From NCBI GenBank assembly GCA_016711325.1, contig JADJTH010000012.1, positions 186,001 to 250,000 of the forward strand: a stretch of DNA of 64,000 bases. The letters run 5' to 3'. Position numbers and translations under genes: made by a program. The stretch's first letter is position 1. Every line of letters starts with the position of its first letter. The notes beneath the pieces are model-generated. The model was not told the DNA's origin. It saw nothing but the letters and a program-made list of their open reading frames with translations, and made no database searches. Positions 28,343-37,876 of the stretch are shown here, in pieces. Source of the DNA: Nigerium sp. (lineage in GTDB: Bacteria; Actinomycetota; Actinomycetes; Propionibacteriales; Propionibacteriaceae).

Positions 28343-28383
28343 CAGACCCCGCGCACGGGTCATGACCGAAAAGGGAGACCCCC

Positions 28384-29934
28384 ATGTCCCCGCGTCCACG
28401 TGTCTTGCGCACGCTCGCCCTCACGCTCGCCCTCGGCCTCGCCGTCCTCACCGGCTGTTCCGCCGGATCCGGCGGCAACGCCGCACCTGGCGCCCCGAAG
28501 ACCCTCCGTTTCGTCACGGTGTATCCCGCCAACACCACCGACCCACAGCTCGTGCACACCGCCTTCATTCTCAACTCCGGCACGACCGAAACCTTGGTCG
28601 GACTCGATCCGCACAGCCTGAAGCTCTACCCGTGGCTCGCCGAGAGCTGGGAGACCGAGGACGCCCAGCACTGGACCTTCCGAATCCGCCAGGGCGTCAC
28701 GTTCCACAACGGCGCACCACTCGACGCCGAAGCCGTCCGCGCCGCGCTGCAGCACGCGCTCGACGTGAACCCCGGAGTGGTGGCGGCGCTCAAGATCGAC
28801 TCGATGACGGTCGTGGACGACCACACTCTCAGCATCGCCACGACGTCCGTCTACCCCGCTCTGGTCTCGAACCTCGTCCACTACAACACCGTCATCACCG
28901 ACGTGACCGACACCGGCGACGTGCCCATGGGTACCGGAGCCTTCCGCTTCGAGAGCTTCGATCCTGCCGGGCGGAGTGTGCTCGTCCGCAACGATCAGTA
29001 CTGGGACGGCCGCGCCAAGCTGGACAGGGTCGTCATGACCGCCAACGAGGATTCCAACGCCCGCATGCTCGCCCTGCAGGCCGGCGACGCGGACATCATC
29101 TACCGGCCGTCGCTGGAGTCGATCCCGACGTTGAGAGCCGATCCGGCGATCACCGTGGACTCCGTGACCGGCACCCGCGTCTACCACCTGCAGTTCAACT
29201 ACGTGGGCCGGCATGCCGCCCTGTGGAACAACCGCGACTTCCGCCGCGGCATCGACGCCCTGGTCGATCGTCAGAGCATCGTCGACGGCATCATGGCCGG
29301 GCAAGGCACGGTCGCCTTCAACCCCTTCCCCGGCGACTGGCCGTTCTCTCCGACCCCGCTGGGTCGCGCGCACGGCACCGAGGCGGCACTCCAGCACTTC
29401 AAGGCCGCGGGCCTCGAGGTCAACGACGGCAAGGTCACCCACGACGGAAAGCCGCTGACGATGCAGATCGTCACCTACATCGCGCGTCCCGAATTGCCGC
29501 TGATCGCCCAACTGCTGCGCGAGTCGGCCGCTCAGGTAGGCATCACCCTGAACATCCAGGTCGCCGAGAACATCGACGAGTACCTTCCGAAGACCGATTT
29601 CGACATCGCCACCTACTCCGTGCTCACGATTTCCCGCGGCGATGGCGCGTTCTTCCTCAACGGCGCCTTCGGCAAGGGCGGCGCGCAGAACCACGGACGC
29701 CTCGCCGACCCGGCACTGCTCGCCAAGCTGGACGCCTACAACACCGAGATCGACCCGGCCACCCGCATCCGGATGATCAAGGAGATCGGCGGCTACATCG
29801 AGGAGCAGCAGTTCAACTCCTACCTCGTGGTGCCCAACGAGACGGCCGCCTACCGCAACGGTGTCACCGGCTGGCTGACCCCCGGCAACGAGTTCGAGTT
29901 CCCGATGATCACCAAGGATCTCGACCTTGCGTGA
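28384..29934 (+). CDS. Nik/Dpp-type ABC transporter substrate-binding lipoprotein
   Basis: 516 residues. The signal peptide ends in the lipobox LTGC (Cys25). The mature part is a family-5 solute-binding protein (LYPWLAESWETEDAQHWTFRI, VTFHNGAPLDAEAVRAAL, GTGAFRFESF). It is most like NikA/peptide binders, but the ligand cannot be read off. The cobalamin riboswitch 40 bp upstream makes cobalt (or a cobalt chelate) the favoured cargo over nickel or peptide. First gene of a four-gene operon; its stop overlaps the next gene. Confidence 0.88.
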   Translation: MSPRPRVLRTLALTLALGLAVLTGCSAGSGGNAAPGAPKTLRFVTVYPANTTDPQLVHTAFILNSGTTETLVGLDPHSLKLYPWLAESWETEDAQHWTFRIRQGVTFHNGAPLDAEAVRAALQHALDVNPGVVAALKIDSMTVVDDHTLSIATTSVYPALVSNLVHYNTVITDVTDTGDVPMGTGAFRFESFDPAGRSVLVRNDQYWDGRAKLDRVVMTANEDSNARMLALQAGDADIIYRPSLESIPTLRADPAITVDSVTGTRVYHLQFNYVGRHAALWNNRDFRRGIDALVDRQSIVDGIMAGQGTVAFNPFPGDWPFSPTPLGRAHGTEAALQHFKAAGLEVNDGKVTHDGKPLTMQIVTYIARPELPLIAQLLRESAAQVGITLNIQVAENIDEYLPKTDFDIATYSVLTISRGDGAFFLNGAFGKGGAQNHGRLADPALLAKLDAYNTEIDPATRIRMIKEIGGYIEEQQFNSYLVVPNETAAYRNGVTGWLTPGNEFEFPMITKDLDLA

Positions 29935-30877
29935 AGCACGCCCGGTGCTGCGGCGGCTGATCCAGGGCGTCGGCTTCTTCTTCGTGCTGACGTTCATCAG
30001 CTTCCTGATCGTCCAGCTCGCCCCCGGTGACGCCGCCCTGTCGATGCTCAAGGTCGACACGGTGGCGGTCACCGAGGCGGAGATCAACGCCCTCCGCGAC
30101 CAATTGGGTCTCAACGATCCCGTCTGGCAGCGGTACGGACGCTTCCTGGCCGGGGTCGTCCACGGCGACTTCGGTACCTCGGTCATGACCGGCAAGCCCG
30201 TCATGACCGAGCTCACCAAGGCGTTCCCGTCCACCCTGCTGTTGGCGACGGTGACGATGGCGACCGTTGTGGTGCTCACCTTCGTGTTGGGCGGCGTCGC
30301 GGCGCGTCGTCCACATACCCTCGCCGACAAGGCGGTGGGTCTGTTCTGCATGGTGGGAGCAGCGCTGCCGACGTTCTGGCTCGGGCTGCTGTTGATCGAT
30401 CTCTTCGCGGTGCGGTTGCACCTGCTGCCGTCGTCGGGCCTGGCCACCTCTGCAGGCCTGATCCTGCCGACGGTGGCTCTGGCCGTCGCCATCGCGCCGC
30501 CCTACATCAAGATCCTGCGTGGCAGCCTCATCGAGGCGTCCGGACGCGAGTTCGTGCGGGCGGCGCGCGCCCGCGGCGTCCACGAATGGGTGATCTTCGT
30601 GAAGCACACGCTGCGCGACTCGCTGATCCCCCTGGTGACGATCCTCGGGGTCAGCCTGGGCAGCCTGCTGGGCGGCACCGTGATCGTCGAGATCACGTTC
30701 GGCATCCCGGGCGTCGGCAAGCTGGCGGTGGAGGCCCTGGCGCGTCGCGACTACGGCGTGGTGCAGGCCTTCATCATCATCGTCGGCATGGCGGTGTTCG
30801 TCATCAACATGCTGGTCGACCTCTCCTACCGGATCCTCGATCCGGCCATCGCCCTGAAGGGGGCCGAGCGCCGATGA
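29927..30877 (+). CDS. NikB-type ABC permease
   Basis: 316 residues from a TTG (29927) overlapping the binding-protein stop by 8 bp. It has the six-helix layout and the EAA loop (REFVRAARARGVHEWVIFVKHTLR). N-terminal FFFVLTFISFLIVQLAPGDAA and C-terminal IVGMAVFVINMLVDLSYRILDP fit NikB/DppB. It would form the membrane pore with the next gene, to which it is coupled by an ATGA overlap. Confidence 0.88.
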   Translation: MREARPVLRRLIQGVGFFFVLTFISFLIVQLAPGDAALSMLKVDTVAVTEAEINALRDQLGLNDPVWQRYGRFLAGVVHGDFGTSVMTGKPVMTELTKAFPSTLLLATVTMATVVVLTFVLGGVAARRPHTLADKAVGLFCMVGAALPTFWLGLLLIDLFAVRLHLLPSSGLATSAGLILPTVALAVAIAPPYIKILRGSLIEASGREFVRAARARGVHEWVIFVKHTLRDSLIPLVTILGVSLGSLLGGTVIVEITFGIPGVGKLAVEALARRDYGVVQAFIIIVGMAVFVINMLVDLSYRILDPAIALKGAERR

Positions 30878-31704
30878 CCACCCGCCGTCTCCCCTGGGGG
30901 GTGTTCGCCGTCCTCGCCGTCCTCGGCCTGCTCATGCTCGGGCCGGTCCTCGCGCCGCACAGCCCCGAAGCGGTGGATCTGTCCCAGCGCCTGCACGGCC
31001 CCTCCGCGCAGCACTGGCTGGGCACCGACAACCTCGGCCGCGACCTCCTGTCCCGCGTCCTGACGGGCGCCCAGATCACCGTGGGGCTCAGCCTGCTCGC
31101 GCTCGCGCTGTCGATCCTGATCGGCGTGCCGCTCGGCCTGCTGTCGGGATGGATCGGCGGACGCTTCGACTGGGCCGTCATGAGGGTCGTCGACACCTTC
31201 ATCGCGCTCCCCGACTACATCGTCGCGATCATTCTCAGCGGCCTGCTGGGGCCGGGATTCGTGAACATGCTGATCGCGATCCTGGTCGTCAAGTGGGTCG
31301 GCTACACCCGGCTGACCCGCAGCCTGGTCATGCAGGAGAAGCACCGCGACTACCTGATGATCTCGACGCTGGCGGGCGGCTCGACCGGGCGCGTCCTCCG
31401 GCAGCACATGGTGCCGCACATCGTCGGTCCGACGTTGGCGCTGGCGACGATGGACATCGGCAAGGTCATCCTGCTGGTGGCGTCCCTGTCGTTCATCGGC
31501 ATGGGCGTCCAGCCGCCCTCCCCGGAATGGGGTGCCATGCTCAACGACGGCCGCGCCTACTTTGCCCAGGCGCCGCAACTCATGATCATTCCGGGCCTGG
31601 CCATCTTCGTCGTGGTGGCGCTGGCCAGCTGGCTGGGCGACCAGCTGATGAGGCGACATACGATCAGCGCCGACGACGAGAGGATCGCCCATGTCCTTGC
31701 TTGA
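30874..31704 (+). CDS. NikC-type ABC permease
   Basis: 276 residues from ATG 30874 (overlap ATGA with the preceding stop). Typical NikC/DppC layout: N-terminal helix, LGTDNLGRDLLSRVLTGAQITV, EAA-type loop MVPHIVGPTLALA, SLSFIGMGVQPPSPEWGAML. Partner of the preceding permease. It overlaps the ATPase gene by 14 bp. Confidence 0.88.
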   Translation: MTTRRLPWGVFAVLAVLGLLMLGPVLAPHSPEAVDLSQRLHGPSAQHWLGTDNLGRDLLSRVLTGAQITVGLSLLALALSILIGVPLGLLSGWIGGRFDWAVMRVVDTFIALPDYIVAIILSGLLGPGFVNMLIAILVVKWVGYTRLTRSLVMQEKHRDYLMISTLAGGSTGRVLRQHMVPHIVGPTLALATMDIGKVILLVASLSFIGMGVQPPSPEWGAMLNDGRAYFAQAPQLMIIPGLAIFVVVALASWLGDQLMRRHTISADDERIAHVLA

Positions 31705-33331
31705 AGTCACCAACCTGACCGTCGCGACCCGGCACGGCCGGGAGCTGGTCACGGGCGTCGACCTGGCCGTCGAACAGGGCGAGTGGTTCGCGCTGATCGG
31801 CGAATCCGGCAGCGGCAAGTCGATCACGGCGAGCGCGGTCACGAACCTGCTCGCGCCCAACCTCGTGCGCCGGGCGGACGCCCTCCGCTTCGACGGCGCG
31901 GACCTTCTGGGGCTCCCCGAGCGCGACCTGCGGACGATCCGCGGCGACCGGATCGCCTACGTCTTCCAGGACTACCAAAGCGCCTTCACGCCGTACTACA
32001 CGATCGGGAATCAGATGCACGAGATGCTCCGGTCGCACCGGAGCATGCCGCCCGTCGAACGACGGCAACGGATCGAGGCGAGCGTCGAGGCCATCGGGCT
32101 CGACCCGCGCCTCATCGGTCGCTACCCCTTCGAGGTGTCGGGCGGCCAGTTGCAGCGCCTCGCGCTGGCGTCCGCAGTTCTGCTGGAGCCCACACTGCTG
32201 ATCGCCGACGAGCCGACCACCGCGCTGGACTCGTGGAGTGCGAGCATCGTGCTCGACGAACTCGCGTCGATCAAGGAGACGACGGGGTGCTCGATCCTGT
32301 TCATCACCCACGACCTGCGCATCATGAATCGCTACGCGGACCGGGTGGCGATCATGCAGCACGGCGACATCGTCGAGCGCGGCTCCAAGGACGCGATCGT
32401 CCTGCGCCCCGGGCACCCGTACACGCGAGACCTGCTGGCCTCCATCCCACCGCTGCGCGCCACCGCGTCCCGGCTCCCGGTGCTCGGTGAGCCGGCCCGC
32501 CTCACGCTCGCGCCGCGCGAGCGGCCCACGGACGGCGCCGCGGCGGCCGAGCCGGTGCTCCGCGCGCAGGGTCTCGTCAAGGTCTACGGAACCGGCACGC
32601 GGGCGGTCGACGGGGTGAACCTCACCCTGCGCAAGGGCGGCTGCCTGGGCCTGGTCGGCGAATCGGGAAGCGGCAAGTCGACGTTGGCACGGTGCCTGCT
32701 GAGCCTGGAGCGGATCACCGGCGGCGACATCTGGTTGCGCGACCAGCACCTGAACACGCTCGGTGGCGGTCCTCTTCGCGCGGCGCGGCAACGGATGCAG
32801 CTGGTGCTGCAGAACCCCCACGCATCGTTCAACGAGCGGCTCCCGATCGTCGCCTCCCTTCTGGAGCCACTCGAATGCATCGGACGCCGCTCGCCCAGCT
32901 TCCTCGATGTCGGGGAGGACCCGCGCACGGTCGCCGCCGCCCTGCTCGACCTCGTGCGGCTACCCGCGGACTATCTCGACAAGCTGCCCGCACAGCTCAG
33001 CGGAGGCGAGAAGCAGCGGGTGTCGATCGCCCGGGCGATCAGCACGGAGCCCGGCTTCATCGTGCTGGACGAGCCCACGGCCAGCCTCGACGTGTCGACC
33101 CAGGCGCGGGTGCTCAACCTGCTCAAGGACCTCCAGGACGCCCTGGGCCTGTCGTACCTTTTCATCTCGCACGACCTGAGCTCGGTGCACTTCATCAGCC
33201 AGCACCTGCTCGTGATGAAGGACGGACGGGTGGTGGACGAGTTCGACCGCTCGGGCCTCTTCGACGCCACCCGGCACGACTACACCAAGCAGCTCATCGA
33301 GCTGTTCGAGGATCTGCCCGCGCGAGCGTGA
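31691..33331 (+). CDS. Fused NikDE-type double ATPase
   Basis: 546 residues with two complete ABC ATPases in one chain. Domain 1: GESGSGKSITAS, VSGGQLQRLALAS, LLIADEPTTALD. Domain 2 from about residue 280: GESGSGKSTLARCLLSLERI, LSGGEKQRVSIARAI, FIVLDEPTASLD. These are normally separate NikD and NikE proteins. It drives the Nik-type importer of the riboswitch operon. The overlap with the permease gene indicates coupled synthesis. Confidence 0.9.
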   Translation: MSLLEVTNLTVATRHGRELVTGVDLAVEQGEWFALIGESGSGKSITASAVTNLLAPNLVRRADALRFDGADLLGLPERDLRTIRGDRIAYVFQDYQSAFTPYYTIGNQMHEMLRSHRSMPPVERRQRIEASVEAIGLDPRLIGRYPFEVSGGQLQRLALASAVLLEPTLLIADEPTTALDSWSASIVLDELASIKETTGCSILFITHDLRIMNRYADRVAIMQHGDIVERGSKDAIVLRPGHPYTRDLLASIPPLRATASRLPVLGEPARLTLAPRERPTDGAAAAEPVLRAQGLVKVYGTGTRAVDGVNLTLRKGGCLGLVGESGSGKSTLARCLLSLERITGGDIWLRDQHLNTLGGGPLRAARQRMQLVLQNPHASFNERLPIVASLLEPLECIGRRSPSFLDVGEDPRTVAAALLDLVRLPADYLDKLPAQLSGGEKQRVSIARAISTEPGFIVLDEPTASLDVSTQARVLNLLKDLQDALGLSYLFISHDLSSVHFISQHLLVMKDGRVVDEFDRSGLFDATRHDYTKQLIELFEDLPARA

Positions 33332-33424
33332 AATCGCGGCAGGAGGCCGCGGGCCTCACCCGACCAGGGTGCCCGTTCGCTTATCCGAGCGACTGAACCA
33401 CGTGGACGGCCGGAGCCGCGACCC

Positions 33425-34267
33425 TCAGCAGGGACGCATCGCGTGCTGCAGCCGGGCGACGTGCATGGTGATGTAGACGACCTCGTCCTCGGACACCGGG
33501 TGAGCGAGGCGCAACTCCAGCAGGGCGCGGATGCGCTCGGCCAGCTGGTACGACTGCGGGTACTTGTCGCGGAGGATCGATCCCACGCCGGGGGCCTCCC
33601 CCTCCAGCTGAAGGCCGTTGCGGGCCCGGGCGAAGAAGTAGCGCAAGTGGGTGGCGAAGCGGGCGGCGTCGATGGAGTCGGCGTCGAACGACGGCCCGAA
33701 GTGCTCGGCGACCAGGGTGAAGATCTGCCGGATGAGCGCCGACTGCTGGAACGTCTGCTCCATGGTGGCGCTGCCCGTCGCTGCGTGGAAGAGGTGCATC
33801 GCGAGCGCGATCGCCTCGCCGGCCGGCAGCGACACGTGAAGCCGCGCGTTGAGCCGCTCCACCAGCGATTCCGCCACACGCAACTCGTCGGGGTGCAGGT
33901 GCGCCACCTCGGAGCGCATCGGGTATTCCATCACCTCGCCGCGCTCCAGCCGGAGCAGGGCCTGGTGCACATGGTCGGCGACCGCGATGATCGACAGCGG
34001 TGGCAAGGTCGCGTTGAGCGCGCGGACCGCATCGCCGAAGAGCTCGGCGACGAGTTCGACGTACTCGCTGGGGATCTCGGCCAGCAACCGGGCCACCGAT
34101 CCCGGGTTGCCGGCGGGGACGAAGACGCGCGCCACGCGTGCGCGATCCACCGCCTCGCCGCGGCGGACCTGATAGCCGACACCGCGTCCGGTCAGCACCA
34201 CCTCGCGCCCGAGTTCGTCACGGGCGAGGACGACGTTGTTGTTGAAGACCCGCAAGATCTCCATCAT
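33425..34267 (-). CDS. BglG/LicT-family transcriptional antiterminator
   Basis: 280 residues. An N-terminal RNA-binding CAT domain (ILRVFNNNVVLARDELGREVVLTGRGVGYQV) and two PRD domains follow. Conserved PRD histidines are visible (His99, His101 and the HLHPDE His; then His158, His161 and the terminal ITMHVARL His). Phosphorylation by the PTS and HPr sets activity. It binds the RAT hairpin in the beta-glucoside operon leader (37721-37753) and prevents the overlapping terminator from forming. Last gene in the bgl operon, so expression is positively autoregulated. Two tandem ATGs follow GGGAGG; the start is uncertain by one codon. Confidence 0.93.
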   Translation of the reverse strand: MMEILRVFNNNVVLARDELGREVVLTGRGVGYQVRRGEAVDRARVARVFVPAGNPGSVARLLAEIPSEYVELVAELFGDAVRALNATLPPLSIIAVADHVHQALLRLERGEVMEYPMRSEVAHLHPDELRVAESLVERLNARLHVSLPAGEAIALAMHLFHAATGSATMEQTFQQSALIRQIFTLVAEHFGPSFDADSIDAARFATHLRYFFARARNGLQLEGEAPGVGSILRDKYPQSYQLAERIRALLELRLAHPVSEDEVVYITMHVARLQHAMRPC

Positions 34268-34306
34268 CCTCCCCTCCCGTGACGAACTCGTGGCGGCCTG
34301 GGTCGC

Positions 34307-35716
34307 TCAGCCGAGCGAGGCGCCGTTGCTGGCGATGATCTCGCGGTAGGCGTCGAACGACTTCTTCTTGTACCGCGCGAGGCTACCGCTGCCGTCGTCG
34401 TGACGGTCCACGTAGATGAAGCCGTACCGCTTCGACAGCTGGGCCGTCGAAGCGCTCACCACGTCGATCGGGCCCCACCAGGTGTAGCCCCACAGCTCGA
34501 CGCCATCGGCGATCGCCTCGCCGACCTGGGCCAGGTGATCACGGAGATACGCGATCCGGTAATCGTCCTCGACGGTCATCACGCCGTCGACCTCGACCAG
34601 CACGTCCTTCGCGCCGAGGCCGTTCTCGACGATGAACAGCGGCTTCTGCCAGCGGTCCCAGAAGTCGTTCAGCACGACCCGCAGGCCCACCGGATCGATC
34701 TGCCAGCCCCATTCGGACGCTGTCAGCGTCGGGTTCGCGATGCCACCCAGCAGGTTACCCTCGCCCTTGATCCGCTTGGCCGGATCGGCGGTGGCACAGG
34801 CGCTTGCGTAGTAGCTGAACGACACGAAGTCGACGGTGTGGGTCAGGATCTCTCGATCCTCGTCGGTGATCTCCAGCTCGACCCCGAGTTCGCGAAGCTG
34901 CCGCAGGTAGTAGCCCGGGTACGTGCCGCGGCAGTGGATGTCGCCGAACGCGTAGTTCTCGCGCTCGGCCCGCTTCGCCTCCCACACGTCGGCCGGATCG
35001 GGGCTGAGCGGGTAGGTGGGCATCGACAGGATCATGCAGCCGATCATGAGATCCGGGTTGATCTCGTGCGCGATCTTCGTCGCCGAGGCGGACGCCACCA
35101 GTTCGTGGTGAATCGCCTGGTAGAGGTCGGTCGCGCTGAGCTGCTCCTTCGGCGTCCAGATGCCGCCCGACATGAGGGGAGCGTGCGCGACCGAGTTGAT
35201 CTCGTTGAAGGTCAGCCAGTACTTCACGCGATCGCCATAGCGCTCGAACAGCGTGCGGGCGTAGCGCTCATAGAAGGCGATGAGGCGCCGGTCGGTCCAG
35301 CCGTCGTACGTCTTGGCCAGGTGCAGCGGGGTCTCGTAGTGGCTGATCGTCACCAGCGGCTCGATCCCGTGCTTCTCGAGTTCGTCGAGCACCCGGTCGT
35401 AGAACTCCAGGCCTTCCTCGTTCGGCGTCTCTTCGTCGCCGAGCGGGAAGACGCGGCTCCACGCGATGGAGAACCGGAAGACCTTGAAGCCCATCTCGGC
35501 GAACAGCGCGATGTCGTCGGCGTAGCGGTGGTAGAAGTCGACGCCCTTCAGCTTGAGGTTGTCCTCCGTGGGCTCGTCGGTGGGCGGGGACATGATGCCG
35601 CGCGGCATCACGTCCTGGATGGAGGGAAGTTTGCCGCCCTCGAGGTAGCCGCCCTCGTACTGGTTGGCCGCCACTGCGCCGCCCCAGAGGAACCCGTCGG
35701 GGAATCGGTTGATCAT
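34307..35716 (-). CDS. GH1 6-phospho-beta-glucosidase
   Basis: 469 residues from ATG 35716, five bases after AAGGAG; the GTG two codons upstream is less well placed. Family GH1 residues: acid/base Glu172 in TFNEI, nucleophile Glu364 in FIVENGLG. The phosphate-binding tail (SKRYGFIYVDRHDDGSGSLA, then RYKKKSF) is typical of phospho-glucosidases rather than plain beta-glucosidases. It hydrolyses phosphorylated cellobiose, salicin or arbutin delivered by the PTS. Part of the bgl operon between the PTS and the antiterminator. Confidence 0.92.
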   Translation of the reverse strand: MINRFPDGFLWGGAVAANQYEGGYLEGGKLPSIQDVMPRGIMSPPTDEPTEDNLKLKGVDFYHRYADDIALFAEMGFKVFRFSIAWSRVFPLGDEETPNEEGLEFYDRVLDELEKHGIEPLVTISHYETPLHLAKTYDGWTDRRLIAFYERYARTLFERYGDRVKYWLTFNEINSVAHAPLMSGGIWTPKEQLSATDLYQAIHHELVASASATKIAHEINPDLMIGCMILSMPTYPLSPDPADVWEAKRAERENYAFGDIHCRGTYPGYYLRQLRELGVELEITDEDREILTHTVDFVSFSYYASACATADPAKRIKGEGNLLGGIANPTLTASEWGWQIDPVGLRVVLNDFWDRWQKPLFIVENGLGAKDVLVEVDGVMTVEDDYRIAYLRDHLAQVGEAIADGVELWGYTWWGPIDVVSASTAQLSKRYGFIYVDRHDDGSGSLARYKKKSFDAYREIIASNGASLG

Positions 35717-35793
35717 GGACACTCCTTGTCGTCAGGTGATGGTTGGTCGTGCGGGGTGGACGCCGGCAGCCCGGCGTTCACCGGTGCCGGTGG

Positions 35794-37653
35794 TCAGCGG
35801 GTGACGACCAGCGCGGGCGCGTTGGCCGCCACCGAGGCGGCACCCACCGTTGAGACGTCCTTCTGGGCTGCGGTGTTGGTGACGATCATGACCGTCGTGG
35901 TGGGGTGACCGGCGGCCTTGACGGCGGCCAGGTCCACCACGGCGAGCACCTGGCCGGCCTCGACGCGATCGCCCTTGGCGACCTTCATCTCGAACCCTTC
36001 GCCCTTCATGTTGACGGTATCGATGCCGACGTGCACGAGCACCTCGACGCCGTCGTCGCCCCTGATGCCGTAGGCGTGACCGGACGCCATCGCCGCGACC
36101 ACGGTGCCCGAGAGCGGCGCGTACACGGTGCCATCGGACGGCACGATACCGACACCCGCGCCCATCATTCCGCTGGAGAAGACGGGATCCGGCACATCTG
36201 CGAGCGCGATCAACCGCCCGGCTATCGGCGCGGCGACCGTGATCTGGGTGCCGGCCACGGCACCGGACGCCGCGACAGGCCGATCCACGACCGCCTCAGG
36301 CTCCGGGTCCTTCACACCCCAGAAGAAGGTCAGGACGAAGGCCAGTACGATCGCGACACCCACGCCGATGAAGAACAGCGGCAGGTTGGGGGTCTGCAGG
36401 AACGCGGGCATGCCGATGAGCGACGGGAACACGAACGCGTCGCTGCGCGCGCCGGCCATGCCCGTGAGCGCGCCGCCGACGACACCGCCGGCGATGCCGA
36501 AGTAGAACGGGAGCTTGCGCGGCAGGTTGATGCCGTAGATGGCAGGTTCGGTGATGCCGGCGAGGAAGCCGGAGAGGGTGGCGGGACCAGCCAGCTCGCG
36601 GGTGGCCTTGTCGCGCGTGCGGATCATGACGGCGAGGGTCGCGGCGGCCTGGGCCAGGACGGCCGCGGGCAGCGGGCCGGTCAGGATCGAGTAGCCGTCG
36701 GTGGCGAGCTGCATGAGCATGATCGGGATGAAGCCCCAGTGCAGGCCGAACAGCACGAACACCTGCCAGAAGCCGCCCATCAGGGCGCCCGCGGCCCACG
36801 GCGCAACGTCGAACAGGACGTTGATGCCGCCGGCGATGCCGTTGGCCGCGATCGTGGTGACCGGGCCGATGGTGAGCAGGATGACCGGAACCATGATCAG
36901 CATGGCGAGCAGCGGGGTCATGAAGTTGCGGATCGCGCTCGGCAGGATCTTGATCAGGAAACGCTCCAGGTAACCCTGCACCCAGACGCCGACGATGATC
37001 GGGACGACCGAGCTGGAGTAGCTCATGATGACCAGCGGGATGCCGAAGATCGTTAGAGGACCCTCCGCCGCTGTCAGCGCGACGACGCTCGGATAGACGA
37101 GTGCTCCGGCGATCGCCATGGACGTGAACTGGTTGGTCTTGAACCGCCTGGCTGCGGTGATGGCCAGCAGCAGCGGCAGGAAGTAGATCAGCGCGTCGGC
37201 GGACGCATTGAGCACGGTGTAGGTGGAGGTTTCGGTGTCGATCCATCCGAAGGTCGCGAACAGGGCGAGGAACGCCTTGAACAGACCGGCGCCGGCCAGC
37301 GGCCACAGGATCGGGTGGAAGATCGAGCTGACCAGTTCGATGAACTGATTCAGAAGGTTGCCCTTCGGAGCGTCCGAGTCCCCGCCGTCGGTGGCACCGG
37401 CCGACTCGAGGAGGTCTGCCACGACGCCGTACACGTGGGGGACGTCGTTGCCGACGACCACCTGATACTGGCCGCCCGCCACCACCACCGTGACGACGCC
37501 GGGAAGCGCCTTGATGGCCTCGGCGTCGGCCTTGGACTCGCTGCGCAATTCCATCCGCAACCGGGTGGCGCAATGCCGCGCCCCCTTGATGTTCTCGATT
37601 CCGCCGACCCCTGCGACGATGTCGTGGGCGAGCTGATCGAAGTCGACCGCCAT
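35794..37653 (-). CDS. Beta-glucoside PTS transporter subunit EIIBCA
   Basis: 619 residues from ATG 37653 (behind AAAGG; the frame extends upstream but without a credible start). Order IIB-IIC-IIA: the IIB Cys is residue 28 (GARHCATRLRMEL), IIC is polytopic, and IIA has a phosphorylated His near 541 (LVHVGIDTVNMKGEG). It takes up and phosphorylates aryl- or alkyl-beta-glucosides and would also phosphorylate the PRDs of the BglG-type regulator. The leader upstream has the RAT/terminator pair. Confidence 0.92.
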   Translation of the reverse strand: MAVDFDQLAHDIVAGVGGIENIKGARHCATRLRMELRSESKADAEAIKALPGVVTVVVAGGQYQVVVGNDVPHVYGVVADLLESAGATDGGDSDAPKGNLLNQFIELVSSIFHPILWPLAGAGLFKAFLALFATFGWIDTETSTYTVLNASADALIYFLPLLLAITAARRFKTNQFTSMAIAGALVYPSVVALTAAEGPLTIFGIPLVIMSYSSSVVPIIVGVWVQGYLERFLIKILPSAIRNFMTPLLAMLIMVPVILLTIGPVTTIAANGIAGGINVLFDVAPWAAGALMGGFWQVFVLFGLHWGFIPIMLMQLATDGYSILTGPLPAAVLAQAAATLAVMIRTRDKATRELAGPATLSGFLAGITEPAIYGINLPRKLPFYFGIAGGVVGGALTGMAGARSDAFVFPSLIGMPAFLQTPNLPLFFIGVGVAIVLAFVLTFFWGVKDPEPEAVVDRPVAASGAVAGTQITVAAPIAGRLIALADVPDPVFSSGMMGAGVGIVPSDGTVYAPLSGTVVAAMASGHAYGIRGDDGVEVLVHVGIDTVNMKGEGFEMKVAKGDRVEAGQVLAVVDLAAVKAAGHPTTTVMIVTNTAAQKDVSTVGAASVAANAPALVVTR

Positions 37654-37690
37654 GGGTGAACCTTTCTGACTCGCACCCGCCCCTGGACGC

Positions 37691-37725
37691 AAAAAAAAGA
37701 CCCGGGACGGCTACGCCCCAGGTCT
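37691..37725 (-). terminator. Rho-independent terminator in the bgl leader
   Basis: On the minus strand AGACC at the end of the RAT pairs with GGTCT, closing a GC-rich stem (inner GGG/CCC) followed by a run of eight T (37691-37698 on the plus strand are A). It overlaps the 3' part of the antiterminator RAT, so both cannot form at once. This is the classic BglG/LicT attenuator and lies 38 bp before the PTS start. Confidence 0.85.
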
Positions 37726-37753
37726 TGCTTCGCTCATCGGCGAGTGACAATCC
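37721..37753 (-). promoter_or_regulatory. RAT antiterminator site
   Basis: On the minus strand GGATTGTCACT is followed by GAAGCAAGACC, matching the ribonucleic antiterminator shape of BglG/LicT (GGATTGTTACT...GCAGGCAAAACC). It shares five bases with the terminator stem. The bglG-type regulator encoded downstream should bind it when beta-glucosides are available. Confidence 0.85.
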
Positions 37754-37758
37754 TGTAC

Positions 37759-37813
37759 GCGAGTCAATGACTCGCTCAGCGCTAGCATAGAACGAGAGGG
37801 TGGGTCGTCGCAA
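37759..37813 (-). promoter_or_regulatory. Candidate promoter and palindrome of the bgl operon
   Basis: On the minus strand TTGCGA (complement of 37808-37813) and TATGCT (complement of 37784-37789) stand 18 bp apart, a plausible sigma-70 promoter. Downstream, between it and the RAT, is a perfect palindrome GCGAGTCA-A-TGACTCGC (37759-37775). It could be a repressor site or mRNA leader hairpin. The divergent HAD gene starts about 65 bp beyond. Confidence 0.5.
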
Positions 37814-37876
37814 GCCCCCGACGAGACTCACGTGACGTGCCCGCGAAACACCCGCGGCCACGAAGAGAGGACCAGC

